Shown: positions 33,840-46,339, numbered from the stretch's first letter. The stretch: 64,000 bases of DNA from Acheta domesticus (GCA_031308135.1 JAHLJT010009436.1:121745608-121809607); one strand, 5' to 3'. The notes: generated by a model from the letters alone, not told the origin. Program-made: numbers and translations.

Positions 33840-34480
33840 ATGAGAAGAAGAATCTTCCCCCCTCGCACGTGTGTCCTCTCCCCGGCGACTTCCCCCTCGG
33901 CCTCTATTCTCCCCGGCCCCTCCCCTCCCCACCCCTCCACGCCACGCCCACTCGTCCCTCCGGAACAGCGACCCGCCTTCCGGGGCCCGCCGGCGGAACG
34001 GGATGGGGCGGAGCGGGGCGGGGCGGGACGGGACGGGGCGGTGCGGGGCGGTGCGGGGCGGGGCGGTGCGGGGGGTGCGGGGCGGTGCGGGGCGGGGCGG
34101 GCGCCAGAGGCGCGGCTGCGGGAGGGGCGGGGGGGGGCGAGGGGCAGCGGTGCGGCGGTGTGGGGTGAACAGGGCCACGCGCCTCCCCCGCCTACCCTCA
34201 CCCCGTGTACCCCCACCCCCGCCACATCGCTTCATCCCCCGTACGCGAACGCACGTTTTTCTACGCCTCTGCCGGAGATTTACGATCATCGTCCGCGAGT
34301 TGCCCCGCCCACGCGCGGCCCAGCTCGCCGTGTCTTCTCCCTCCTCTGCCCCGCCCCGCCGCCCCACTCCATCCTCGCGCCCGTCCCCAACACGCAGCGC
34401 TTCCTCCTCCGCTGGTCCAGGCCGCGTGGCCGGACCTTTGAAGATGACGACTGACGGCCACGGCCACGATGAGATCCCGG
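33840..34480. promoter_or_regulatory. CpG-rich island 16
   Basis: GC-rich island with pyrimidine-rich flanks and a GGGGCGGTGC array in the middle. Six overlapping ORFs of 66-232 codons on both strands are low complexity. Confidence 0.55.
34000..34110. repeat. GGGGCGGTGC-type G-rich array
   Basis: Imperfect 5/10-bp units (GGGGC, GGTGC, GGGAC) on the plus strand, similar in style to the array at 22.5 kb. G-quadruplex-prone. Confidence 0.85.
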
Positions 34481-34484
34481 CGAC

Positions 34485-35935
34485 AATGATTCGAATATGT
34501 TCGCGAATATATTTTTTTAAGAATAAGTATTTATCTAAGAGAAATTTTCTTTTCTAACACATCAACTTGGATTTTGGGCATGTTTAAACATATTCTCTGA
34601 AAAGTAATTACTTATTGTTGTAAGCACTACTACTCGTGAATAAAAGAGATTGCTAATAGGTTTCTTTTTTTCTTATTAATTTGAAAAGCGTTTTTACATT
34701 TCACATATATTGTTTGTGTCTTAAAGTAGCTAAGCTCGGTTACGAAGGACTTGTCAAAATAATTATTGTGATTGCTATTTATGCTCTTGATTTATTCATT
34801 TTCTTTTCATTACATGGAAGAAATATTTAAAACACAACCATGTCAACATATATTAAATACCGTTCACATCTCAATGCACACATATACTTTGAATTTTGTT
34901 ACATTACATTACTCACTCTTCTCTGTCCACATAAGGAACGACGGTCCGCCAATCTCCTCGTCCGTGTGAATGTTAATATTCACCAACCCAAACACAAATT
35001 AACCCTAGAATTTTGAAATCATTTTTTCCCAAATACAATACTTTAATTACTTTCAACATCTACGCTATTGTGAAATAATTGCAACTTTCAACGTCTCTTC
35101 TCACAAGACGAATTTCTCCCACATTTAAAGCAGCGAATTGTAATGTCCCAGAAAGGCTGACCACACATCTCGATCGACAAGTCCATGACATCTCCCTGTA
35201 ACATTCTTCTTTTCCCCGTAAGCAAATAAAATAGCATTACTATCTTGTTCTATTAGTCACGGGTCCATTGGTTCCTTAACCCCTAGAAGAGTCCAAATGT
35301 CTGGTCTCTCCTTTGTAATACTCTCCAAAATACTTCCCAAACAGTCCTCGTAAACGTGGTGTACACCTAAGATCAATTGTTACGTGATCTACCAGCTTGT
35401 CTGATATCTGAAAGACTTTTATCAACAAAACTCTTTTTTCACGACTTCATTGTTCTTTCTAAAGTAATTTACTGCTTTAATCTAATTTAATAATCCTGCC
35501 TTTGTCATCTAAAGAGAGTCTGAACATTGAATTAAGTTGCAAAAATTAGCACTAGCTGTTCACTATCGTGCAATAATTCATTATGTAATTTTACCATCAT
35601 GCAATATTTCAAACAAGTCATTGTTTCTTTTCGGAATATATGAGATGAAGAAACTGCAGAAACTAACGAGTTAATTTTTTTTTGTCACAAAATGTCAACA
35701 AAGGACTTTCTCGGTTGTTCAGTGAAGACTGACACTTCACCGAAAGACAAAAAACACCCTTAAAATGTTAAATATAACTCAAAGGAATTGAATAAAAATT
35801 GTTGGTTGTTCAAGCGAAAAAAAGCAAATCCAAAGAAACCACTTCTTTATTGTTTGGTAGTAGAAATACGCAGAAACCAGATGTTGAGCTCGGCAACTCC
35901 CATCGCACTTCACACATACATGAATCCCTTCATCA
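34485..35935. other. AT-rich spacer, nothing recognised
   Basis: AT-rich noncoding DNA. No gene or repeat was recognised. Confidence 0.6.
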
Positions 35936-35939
35936 TATG

Positions 35940-36430
35940 CCCATCGGCAACTCCTGCGTTACACGCGCGGTAAGACCGCAAACGTGTGAATGCGTTGGCG
36001 GGGAGTAATTTCAAATGTGGCCGTGGCGGTGAGGCAGCGCCACAGAGGCGGCTCGACGCGCGCGCGGGGCGGCGAGAATGGGATGAAAGGCGCGTGTTCC
36101 AGGAAGGCGGGGCGGGGCAGGGCGGTGAGAGGAGGGGGGGCGGGGCGGCGGCGGCGGCGGCGGGGGCGGCGGGAGGAGGGGAGGGAGGAGGAGCAGCGGA
36201 GGGGTAAAAGCTCCACGAGCCCCACATCGCGTCGCGTCTCTGTGAGCTCCCTATGCCGCCGCCGCCCTGCGTCGACGCCTCGCGCCTCTCGCCGCCGCCT
36301 GGGCCACCTCCCCGCGTTGATGCGCCAGTGTGCGTGTCCATTTGCGGCTTTCTGAGCCGCGGGCGCGAGGGAAAGAAGATGGGGTTGGCGGTGGTTCTGG
36401 CGCCAACGTATGGAAGGAGGATGAGAAAGA
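35940..36430. promoter_or_regulatory. CpG-rich island 17
   Basis: CpG-rich island with a short GGC trinucleotide run near 36145-36175 and a GC-box stretch at 36108-36145. ORFs up to 190 codons on the minus strand overlap others on the plus strand and are Arg/Pro-rich. Confidence 0.5.
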
Positions 36431-37375
36431 GAGACATCAGGGATTGAGACGACAGTGGGGCGTTGGTTGCCCGAACGAGTTAACATGGGAGGAAGGGCAG
36501 TAACTATGCTAATGAAGAGTAGTGAATACAAGGAGAGCGTAACCGTGATATCTGCTTAATTTTCTGAAAAGCGTATTTGTAGTAAAAGTAGTTGTAATAT
36601 AGCTCGAATTTAGTTGTAAGATTAACATATGTGGATCTTCCTAGAGTGGCAGATGTCTCTAGTAATTATGAAGGACGACCAAGTTGGTAAAAAGATTGCA
36701 CGGTAGATACTTTTAATCAAGTTTCTGGTAAGCTTTTATATTGTTTCAATGTAATGGAAGTTCCTTGTTAGTAGTTGGCTAGATACGTAAAGCGTTCCTG
36801 TGACAACGGGCCATAGATTATAATAGCCATATAAGCTCTTATGCTGGAGAACTGAACAACTGCAGTGAAGGAAAATAGAACCACTAGGAATGTAAGGAAG
36901 GCAGAGAGGAGTACAAGAAAGAAGTACAAAAATATGATGATAACCACAAAGTAATAGGTATCTACAGTTAAATGTAATAGCAAGGAATTTAAAACCATTC
37001 TAAAGAAGATAACAGTCTGGAGAAACCAAGGAAACTTAGAACAGGGTGGCGACAAAGAAATGTGCTTCAACGCTGAATGAATGGCAGCAGCGGGTAGTGA
37101 CAAAATGAGAATATGGCATTAGATGAGAACGTTGGCGAGAGTCGAGAATATCTCTCTCTACAATCTATCGCAACAACACTCGATATTAAATGTAGGCGTT
37201 TTAAGACAAGGTATTTTGGAAATAATCCTATTTTCACATCAATAGATAAATATTATCCATTGAAGAGAACTTTCTTAACACCGAGTAACAAAAATTTATC
37301 AGATTAAATAAATAGCGGTAACAAGCGGAGTTAACAACCTGTGCATATAACACTTAGCGCTTTGGTCCCTCGAAT
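36431..37375. other. AT-rich spacer
   Basis: AT-rich DNA. The minus ORF at 36768-37103 (111 codons) is hydrophobic by composition, with no domain recognised. Confidence 0.5.
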
Positions 37376-37388
37376 AAAAATAATTTAT

Positions 37389-37399
37389 TATTATTAAAA

Positions 37400-37442
<43 letters not shown>

Positions 37443-37460
37443 GTTGTTGTTGTTGTTGTA
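37389..37460. repeat. Compound (ATT)n(GTT)n microsatellite
   Basis: ATT repeats from about 37390 (slightly interrupted at first) change to about six GTT units near 37441-37460. No LINE sequence was seen next to this array. Confidence 0.95.
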
Positions 37461-37719
37461 GTGTTATTATTGTAGCCCCTGTGGCCTTTAATGAAACGCG
37501 AAAATGAAATTTAGGCTTACATAATATTGATAAAATGATACGAATGATAATGAAGCAATGGTGGAATGACAAAGAAATCGAGAGGTATCCTAGAAAACTC
37601 TTCCACATACTTTATTCGTGCATAAGTGTTGGCTGCCACCGTACAAATTCCATTAAGAGCTTCAGGGTTCGTATCTAAATCTGGAACTGCAGGGGCTGTC
37701 GTTGCAAGTTACAGAGGTG

Positions 37720-38310
37720 GACGAGGCAACGCCGTCACTGCCGCCTACTTCACCGACGCCTCCGCGCCGCTGCCTCCAACTCCGCCGCCGTCTCCGCTGC
37801 CACCCCACCACCGCCACCTCCCGTTTCAACTTGCGCCGCTACCGCCGCAGGTACCTCCGTCACCGCTACATCCACTGCCACCATCTCTCCCGCTTCCAAC
37901 TCCACTGCCTCTGCCATCTCCGCCGCCCCGCAGCCATCTCCGCCGCCCCGCAGCCATCTCCGCCGTCCCGCAGCCATCTCCGCCGCCCCGCAGCCATCTC
38001 CGCCGCCCCGCAGCCATCTCCGCCGCCCCGCAGCCATCTCCGCCGCCCCGCTGCCATCTCCGCCGCCCCGCTGCCATCTCCGCCACCCCGCTGCCATCTC
38101 CGCCGCCCCGATGCCATCTCCGCCGCCTCCACCGCTGCTGCCACCTCCACTGCCTTTACGACCACCGCGGCCTCTGCCATCTCCGCCGCCATCGCCGGCG
38201 CCGCCACAGGGCGTGCCTCGTGGGCGCTCGCGGGGATTCGCACGCACCGCCTTCCCTTTCCCGCCTCCCCTCGCCTACCGAGATGCGTCCGCCACGCCGC
38301 GGACCGCAGG
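37720..38310. promoter_or_regulatory. CpG-rich island 18
   Basis: Island of CCG/CCACC-rich, C-rich plus strand that includes the 20-bp minisatellite. ORFs of 165-233 codons in several frames are repeat translations. Confidence 0.5.
37921..38115. repeat. 20-bp C-rich minisatellite (about 9.7 units)
   Basis: Tandem CGCCGCCCCGCAGCCATCTC. The first six units carry GCAGCC, the next three carry GCTGCC, and the last carries GATGCC. The variants are therefore sorted by position. Confidence 0.95.
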
Positions 38311-38314
38311 CGAC

Positions 38315-39135
38315 GGGATCTCCTTAAGTAACGGAATGTTTCCCACTTTACGATACCCCAATATCGAGTTCGCTTTCGCTGCAGCCGAAGAAGGGCTTTG
38401 GCACTTCGCTGAACAGCGCCGGTTTTCCCAGAGCGTGCGGTGCTGTGCATCGGTATGACTGCACAGATGTGAAATCCGCTTTTACGCTTGATGACACAAA
38501 ATTCAATTGGATGAATGTTTCTTCTTGAATATTTTAATGTGTAATAATATTTGAAGAAAATCTATATTTCTTTTGCTGAAGGGAACTTGGAAATGTTCCT
38601 TGAATCTAGTTTTCTTCATAAGGATATTGATTTTCGCGTGAACAGAGCCTTCATTAAACCAATTTGCCTCACCACATATCATATCAATATGCTTTCCCTT
38701 CCTGAACAATTAAGGAACGTGATATAATAGCGTAGGGCAATTTTCAAAACTATTGATCATATGTTTTTAGTTTTCATGCATAGTTTTGTGAGTTATTCGA
38801 CTGGTAATGACTATTCTCCTTGCCATTGGAACAGTAAATCGATGGAGGTGAGCAGGCAACAGGGCACATATAATTCAGAGCATTCCTAACACGTATTTCG
38901 AGCAAAATTTTAAAATTTATCTCGCCAGAGGATTGTATTATTCCACGATAGCTACAACTTTTGTATCTAGAAAGACGGAATCATTAAATGTATTACTCCA
39001 CGTTCTCCAGATATAATCCCTAACATGCAATGACAAATCAGGTAATAGATGAAACACCGACGTAAACTCCGGCTATTAAGCCCTTTCCACTGTACAAAAA
39101 ACCTTATTCTATCGCATTCACATGACCCTGCGAAC
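38315..39135. other. Unique AT-rich spacer
   Basis: AT-rich DNA right of island 18. Short ORFs only. Confidence 0.5.
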
Positions 39136-39139
39136 CACT

Positions 39140-39530
39140 CCAAACATTCGAGCGCGATCTTATCAGCGTCGGAAGAAGCGCCGAAATTTCTATATTCGCG
39201 CGGCGTGCGGCGGGCCGGGTGGGGTGGGTGGGGTGGGTGGGCAGGGGCCAGGGGCAGGGCGGAGAGCAAAAGGCGGCGTCCGCGGCCGCGTCCTTATCTC
39301 CCGCCGCAGGCCTGCTTATGCCGGCGCACGACCTCCGCCCGCCGCCGCCGCCGCCGCGCGCTGCAGGAGAGAAGTGTCGCCGCCGGCGCCGCCACGTGGC
39401 CTCGCGAACGGAAATCGACGCCCGCCCTCGGCACCGCGCTCGCCCCTTCGAAACTGCACTCGTGGAATGTGCCACTGAGACCGCCGAGGAAGGGGGACTG
39501 GAGTGGATTCCATGACAACTACGAAAGTTC
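39140..39530. promoter_or_regulatory. CpG-rich island 19
   Basis: Island with a GGGTGGGTGGGGTGGGTGG tract at 39220-39240 (G-quadruplex-prone), a CTTATCTCCC word (reverse GATA core) near 39291 and a CCG run near 39340. Overlapping ORFs on both strands are Arg/Ala-rich. Confidence 0.5.
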
Positions 39531-39534
39531 TGGC

Positions 39535-39809
39535 CAGTGGCGTCCAGAGGAGGATGGGGTGGGGGGGCAGCTAGGACAACATTCCTCAGGCCCTGACTAA
39601 ATTGGGACCCCGATTTCTTTTCATTCAAAAGAAATGAAAAATGTATTTATCACTAATTAAAATTTCACTCTTTTTTATTTAACTCTTCAATTTAAGTTAT
39701 TTCTAATGCACGGAGAAATTAAGTTTATGAATTCGAAAATATTTTGTTTCATAAAGGGGCCTTCTTGGATCAGTGGCCCCAGACCCCTGGTTTTCTCTGG
39801 ACGCCCCTG
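39535..39809. mobile_element. hAT-like MITE (275 bp)
   Basis: The left end CAGTGGCGTCCAGAG matches the inverted right end CAGGGGCGTCCAGAG in 14 of 15 positions. The subterminal regions are G-rich/C-rich and the centre is AT-rich, with no transposase ORF. The flanking 8-mers (39527-39534 and 39810-39817) agree at 5 of 8 positions, a decayed 8-bp target duplication as expected for hAT elements. Confidence 0.7.
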
Positions 39810-40049
39810 GATCTGATCACATATCTTTGAGAGAGATAGAATGAGTGAATATTTATTGATTCGAGGCGCGACATCTTCTGAGGTCATTATGGTGCATGTG
39901 ACATCCCGGGAGGCAGTGATGTTCCCACTGAAACTGAGATCTGACGCCGATCTACTCGTCTGGCGGTTTTCCACTTGCAGGTTTCGCCCTAGCGAAGCGG
40001 CGACTGCGGGGCGCGGGGCCCTCATCGAGCAAGGTCCAGGGCCCTTTTC

Positions 40050-40190
40050 TTAGGGTACTGCTCCGGTAATTCGCCTGGTATTGATTGGAAAAAGCACAGG
40101 CAAGTACCGATCAGAGCAGCCGGCCGTTAGAATTCTCCTACAGACAGCGCTGAATTCGACCTCGCAATGTTGTGACGAAAATCTGCCATC
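40050..40190 (-). mobile_element. Interspersed repeat family X, copy 4 (fragment)
   Basis: Its reverse complement aligns with the 5' third of X copy 2: AGATTTTCGTCA, TCGAATTCAG, a CTGTCTGTAGGAGAATTCTA block, CGGCCGGCTGCTCTGATCGG, then ACCAGGCGAATTACCGGAGC. It lies 20 bp from the foldback at 40210. Confidence 0.6.
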
Positions 40191-40209
40191 ATCGAGACTC
40201 AAAGCTTAA

Positions 40210-40439
40210 ACTTGTGTTTTTTATTTCTTGGCGCGTGATGGTATGTCTTCATGATGGAATATCTCTCGGCATTTCGCGTTTTTCTTGGTCTGTTGCTAGA
40301 CGTCGCATGATCGCCAGAACTGCTCGATACGGTCGCGATCATGCGACATCTAACGGCATTACCGAAAAAGACGCGAACTGCCGTGAGATATTCCACCGTG
40401 AAAACAGGTCCTCATGCGCAAAGAAATAAAAACTCAAGT
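40210..40439. mobile_element. Foldback element: 105-bp inverted repeat with 18-bp loop
   Basis: The arm 40210-40315 is the inverted complement of 40334-40439 at roughly 80 percent identity with one 1-bp gap. The innermost 13 bp (GTCGCATGATCGC) and a GTGGAATATCTC-type block are the best conserved. The spacer 40316-40333 is 18 bp. No ORF of note. Likely a foldback/MITE. A transcript would form a long hairpin that could feed small-RNA pathways (inference). Confidence 0.8.
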
Positions 40440-42095
40440 ATTGGCTTGCCAGTCAGGCGTTGCTGCAGAAACAACGATGTTGCCTTTGGGCAATTGCAGA
40501 CCTTGATTAAGCACGAGAAGAACTAGTAAGTTGATCATTGGAGATTTAATATTACTGGATTTAACTGTCACGTATTTAAAACTTTTAATAAAAAACATTT
40601 CATGCATTTAAATGCATTTTCATGCATTTAAAACATGTGTATTCTATAGCAAAACCAAGTCGATTTAATGTTTACAATTACATCTCTCTCGTATTTACAG
40701 ATACATTTATTTTTGTTTCAGTGAAGATTATGACGTTTATCTGAGTATTCAGAAGAGACCCCGCACGTATTTAGAATTCTCATATGTTTTTTGTGATGCC
40801 AGTAAAGATAATTATTTCACAGTTCATTGATCTAACGAAAGTCTTATTGACTCTAATGATGACAGTATTTTCAATAACATTTTGCAATAATTTGTGTATA
40901 CATGTAAGAAAGTTTAACAACAGAAGCAGTATAGACATTTTCTTGAGAAGTCAGTTGTGTTTTGAGGTTGTAATGAAAATATTAAAACAAGAAATACTTC
41001 TATGTGGCCGTAAGGAATTTGTAACGCGCCCCTCCAAACGTTGCAGAGCAAAAAGGTATATTCCTTTTAAAAGTACACTCACCGCGATTGACAATGCTGT
41101 CTGTTTGGGTGACGATATCGCAAAACTCACCTGCAACAAACAAAACAATGAATTATAAAATGAATTGATAATAAACTTAATTATCAAAATCTTCCTCAAA
41201 GTTTATCTGCGACACTCCTAAGTGCATTTGTCAAATCAATTCGAGTATCATTCCAAAATATCAAATATTTATAGTCAATCAGTATATTGTTTCTGAAAGT
41301 CATCAATAAGCTCATTGTGTTCATAAAACCAATTTTCATTGTACGTGGCAACCCCTCCTCCCCTTATGCATTGTGACCTTTAATATTGTGATGTCTCTCT
41401 CCATGTGAGCGCCCGATCCTCTTATCGTTAGTGCAGGTGGCCGTGGCAAAGCCCTCATCGGCTTAAAGGCTATATGCCCTCAGGCCATTTCTACGGTGCC
41501 TCACGTCAAAGACGACTCCTGGCCAGAATATCCATCGAGCGTGAGTGTATGAAGATGTGTACACAACAGGAGTACAGTATTTTAAGAGGAAGACAATAAG
41601 AGCGGATATGGTCGGTCAAGGAAGGGGAAGAGCCTGTATGAAAAAAATACATAACTCGGCGGCGAGAAATATTAAAAAAATCTAGGAAAAATCTCATCGT
41701 AGAACACAGAACAATGAAAAGGAAGGAAAATTCCTACAGACATGTTAATGGAGGCTGTGAGAAAGGTTTACAAATGTGCTTCCATCTAGCGATTATGTAA
41801 TATTAATGTAGTTGTATGACCATTTGATGAACCAGTGGAAAATTGTAAATGCAGGTAATCTAAAAATTGAAATCAGTAAACGTATTGGACACTGAGATAT
41901 TGAGACACTGATGAAACATCTATGGGAGAGAGAGAGAGGGAGAGAGAAAAAGAGAGCTCGATATATCAACGAAGTACAACAGAAGTGGCAACGAAGACTA
42001 GCGGGTAGAGATCTGAGAGTAGACGCGTCCCCTGTCGCCCGAGGCGGGCGAGAAAAATAATCGCAAACAAATGAAAAGGGAGCCGCGCTCGTCAC
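40440..42095. other. AT-rich spacer
   Basis: AT-rich DNA. It contains the palindrome TGCATTTAAATGCA at 40603-40616 and an (AG)n-rich patch near 41926-41956. ORFs at 40784-41199 on both strands have no domain. The moderate-GC patch at 41400-41560 was not recognised. Confidence 0.5.
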
Positions 42096-42799
42096 ATCAG
42101 AGAGTCGTCAGTTCTACTGTGCGCGGTGCACCCTCACACTTTTACATTATCTGCGCGCGGGTTCTCGTCCTCCCCTACGGGTTCCCTTCTTCAGTCACCC
42201 CTCTTCCTGTGCAGCAACGCCACTAACGCTCGCGGGCGTTCCAAGTTTATGTATCACGCACAATATCCCAACGACACCCAGTCAAAAGTTACATTCTGCT
42301 TTGGAATATGCGCTTTGTAGATTGAAAGAAATTAAAGTAGGAGAGATACCCATCTCTCGCCTTTGTGTTCGATGTATACTGGGAACAATCATGACTGACA
42401 CAATGAGTTAAGTTAGGCGTATGGCTTGTCATAAGCCTAAATGTGAAGTAAAAAGCGTCTGCAACATTTATTCTATGGTATTTTAACCATAAATCTCACA
42501 GTTTATTGAAAAAGTGCTCAGTGCTGGAAATAATAAAATAAGTTTCTGAATGCACCCTGAAGCGAATACACGAGATTAAATTACAAACATAAATTAACAA
42601 AATAATCAACCTCGTACTGCTCGCATAAACATGCGTACATCAAGTCACTCCTTGAAGCAACCTTTTTCACAATACTTAATTATTTGTGCCAGGTAAATAA
42701 TTCCTCGACATCCGACCACACGCTGTTGACTCTGTGAGCGAAAGCCAAAGGGCAAAAGGTCGACAGATGAGTTCTCCACCCACAGAGCGCATGTTTTAT

Positions 42800-43110
42800 T
42801 GAAGCAGCAAAAAATTAACGCGGCCGCCCCGGCGACGCGGTCGGCGCGCAGAGATGTTCTCGAGAAGGAGAGCGAGCCAATTAAGGGATGTTGCGCGAGG
42901 CAAGACGCGGCCGCCTCCAAAGGAGCAGCGTGCTGTTTTGTGTACTGCCTGGTTCTCCGCGCCCGCCCCTCGCGCGCTCGCCAATCCCTCAGTGCTGCCC
43001 GCGGGTAAACATTGCAGTCCCCTGTACGCAGCTCCGGCACCCCGTCAGCCCCTCACGCTTCCTACGCCGGGCAGGAGCTCCTTCGTTTGCAACTACTCGT
43101 CGGAGTCTTG
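42800..43110. promoter_or_regulatory. CpG-rich island 20
   Basis: Island with homeodomain-type words AAATTAACGCGG and GCCAATTAAGGG, and GGCCGC cores. Three plus-strand frames and two minus-strand frames are open over 60-145 codons; none is convincing. Confidence 0.5.
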
Positions 43111-44135
43111 CTCCCTTGCTATTTTAAACGTAATGTTATCTCGCATTCGCATGCAAACTTTTGCCTTTTACCAGCATCTCATCTTTGCTCGTTTCCCATC
43201 TCACAATTTTTGTGAAAAATTATTTCTTTCGTTTCTGCTGACTACAGTTTTCGACTTTCGATGTTTTTCTATTCATCTCTGGGTGAAATGACTGGTTCTT
43301 TTGTTGAAATGTTCATGTTATTTTGTAAAGTTTGTAAATTCTGTAAAGTTGTTGAGTTCTTTAAAGTTAAGTTAGTGTATTTTGCCACCAAGTTCTCAAA
43401 CTTACTCGTAAGATTAGTAATAAATCTAATCTAATCTTTTTATTTCTTTTCGCAATCTCATCATTTCAAAGCAATCTTTCTTACTTCTCTTGCTTCGCAC
43501 ACCTCGCATGCTGACACACATACTCATATTCGCGCTGTCTTACTAGATACCCTCGCTGCTTCTGGAGAGCTCTACAGCCCCGACAGCCCCTCAGGATTCC
43601 TTTAGGAAGAAATCTCCTTCGTTTTACTATTCCCATCTCTGTGAAGACTTACTCCTCGTGAGCTCCTTCTCTTTTAAACGTTTCTCCATTATTTCATTTC
43701 TTAGGTCTAGGTTTCAAGTCCACTTCAAGATTGTCCTCCTGGATGCCTTCTCTATTTCACTGGTTATACGACAAGCTTGGTCTCTTGCATCCGTGTTTTC
43801 AACTTTATCATATCGACAGCAACAGTACTGGTCCCTTATGTTTTAAATTGTCTTGCAAGTCTTCGAATTCCTTGATTCACTATTTTACTTGTTATTTCTT
43901 TCTTCTTTTCAAACAATCATTCTCAGCGTCGTTTTACTCCTGTTTTGTTTCAAAACTTTCCACTTCATTATGTCATCGCACAATTGTGTTCCCAACCACA
44001 TATCATGTTAACTTTTGTGTGCTCTCAGGTCAGTTGGAAGGCTAAAGAGCACATCACTCACGTAGATTAATTAATATATTACCCCTAATATTCCAGTTTA
44101 CTCTCTTTGAACTTCTGGTTTGTCTTCCTCCGCGA
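43111..44135. other. Pyrimidine-rich AT-rich spacer
   Basis: The plus strand is T/C-rich for about 1 kb, including CTAATCTAATC direct repeats near 43425. Nothing was recognised. Confidence 0.5.
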
Positions 44136-44139
44136 CTGT

Positions 44140-44840
44140 CAGCCCCAACTCCTCTCTCCCAACACATCCACACCGTTTCCGCATCTCGATCGAACTTCTC
44201 GCCCCTGTTGTGACGACCACTTCCGCAGCGCTGGCAATCGCCGCGACCCCGTCGCCTCTCCTCTCCCACCCCTCCCCGCTCTTGCTTCTCCGCCTGCCGC
44301 TCATCCTCTCCCCTAACATGGGCGGACAGGGGCGGCCCGCGTAATGAAACTGCGGTGGCGGAGGGCGGGCGGGCGGAAGGGTCCAAGGGAGGCAAGGGCA
44401 CCCCGCGGACGGCCGTACGAGTCGCGGCAGGCGAAGGGCGCGTCCTGTGATCTCCGCCCCCGCGTCCCTGGCTCACCATAATTAGATGCGCAACAATTAT
44501 CGGCACCCTTCGCCCTACGTCCTCGACCTGCGCTTCCTACTAATTAGACATGCGATTATCTCTAATTATTTTCTCATATTTGAGAGAGGGCGCATATTTG
44601 AAGCCGAGTCGGAAGAGCAACCGGTTTTGCAGAGACCCCCTTGCTGCCGCGGAGCCGCGCCACGCCACGCCGCGCCTCGCCACGCCGCAGGGCCGGAAGG
44701 TCCCCCATGGCCGCCTGAAAGACGAGGAACAGGGAAAGGGCCGGGCAAGTCTTAGGGCGTGATCGATGGTGTTCCGCCCCTCGGCAACTCGGAACATCAC
44801 CCCGGTAGAGTCAGAGCTCCCTTACTGACTTTACTCTGAC
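44140..44840. promoter_or_regulatory. CpG-rich island 21 with internal homeodomain cluster
   Basis: Two CpG-rich halves (44140-44480 and 44620-44840) are separated by a 90-bp AT patch. That patch carries CATAATTAG, ACAATTATCGG, CTAATTAGAC and TCTAATTATT, four TAAT-core words. Two small hairpins close the right end (44770-44840). Confidence 0.5.
44770..44840. other. Two adjacent small hairpins
   Basis: TGTTCCG (44770-44776) pairs with CGGAACA (44790-44796). GTCAGAG (44810-44816) pairs with CTCTGAC (44834-44840). Each stem is 7 bp, perfect. Confidence 0.4.
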
Positions 44841-46335
44841 AGTTCCAAATCCCACTTCCTGGTATTATGGAGGTAACGATGTAGGGAAACATGCTCGCTT
44901 GCTTTAAGGACGAATAAGAGGATAATGAAAGACCTCTGAAAGCAATTGCAACGCAAATTAATTTAGAATGTTTCACTAGTTTGGATTCGTTACAGTGGAT
45001 TTAGACGCTATTGTGCTACTTTTGTTTCTTTCAACGACTCAAAAATGTGTTTGAAAACATCACCTACAAGTTTAAAGTGTAAAAATAACAGCGATATTTT
45101 ATTTACTGTGTAATTAACGATATTGAAATTCTATTAGTGTAGTTAAGTTGGAAATAACTGACAAGGATGTAGCAACGTATTTGTATACTGAAACTGTATT
45201 CACAAAACAATTTTCAAACATATTTTCATTAGGCATAAAAAAAGAATAGAAAAGTAGTTTTCTTTTACACGTTGTGACATAAATGTGGGAAATATATAAA
45301 AGTTTAAAAGGTAAAAGACAATTTATAAATTTTGTAAATAGAATTAACTTGATTAACTCTGATATTTAATATGCAAAGCAATGTAGCATATTATAATATT
45401 TGTATTTTTATATAATATATTTTCTAATTAATTTATTGTGTACGTCAGTTTAACACAAGTATACAGCATTTGCATAACCGTCATAAAGTATACAGTAAAA
45501 ATAAGAGATCGTAAAAAATCACAATAAATGTAAAATTCGCAAAATATGTACATTGAATATTTTAAGTATAATCACTAATAGAATCCTTTTGAATAATACT
45601 CTACATAAGTGACTCTTTCAAAATTCCGAGTCAACTAGCCTTCTACTGTTCTACTTAAATATGATGTGCCATAATATGAAGACATATTTAGTAAATTCGT
45701 CGTGTTACAAATTAAACAAAATCTCTGAATCACAATAAAGTCTGGGGGGACGCTGCTGCAAATGCGTGATCACTTTATTGATCTGTTTCTCTTTCGCCCT
45801 ACAGGCAAGATTTCCTTGTGGCCAAAGATCATCCTCGATGCGTACCCTGAATAAGTACCATTAGCACGAAAATTATCACAAACGAACGTATTGTGATATA
45901 TTCTTCAATGTGCCTTGCTCATACATAACACATTTAATTTAACTAAGGAAACGAGTACAAAAGTGGTCTAAGAGCGTTCTGTCGCCGAAGCAAAAGTGGC
46001 TTAACTACCATGAATGGTGTAACACATATGGTGTACCATATTGGCAATTAGGTCACTTTTGTTGTCGAGTCACAAATCAGTTAAGCCACTGTTCCACTCA
46101 ATTATGTTTGTAATATTTTGTTAGAGCAAAAAAAGCATTTTAATTCTATCATCATGGAAATTCTTTTTGTTACAATTTCGCATGCTCTTTCAATATAACT
46201 CCAATTTTTTAAAAAGTGATTTTTTATAAAAATTCCAAGTATCTCATGAGCCTTGCAAAACACGAAATCGCTTAATCCGTCCAATGGCGCAGATACAAAC
46301 GAGGGCTTTGTGCAACGTTCCGAGCAAGTGCTTGG
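44841..46335. other. AT-rich spacer, nothing recognised
   Basis: Long, very AT-rich noncoding stretch with no recognised feature. Confidence 0.6.
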
Positions 46336-46339
46336 GCCA

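Noticed and set aside
37389..37460. LINE insertion at the ATT/GTT microsatellite
   Set aside because: No Dong-like sequence is visible on either side of this array.
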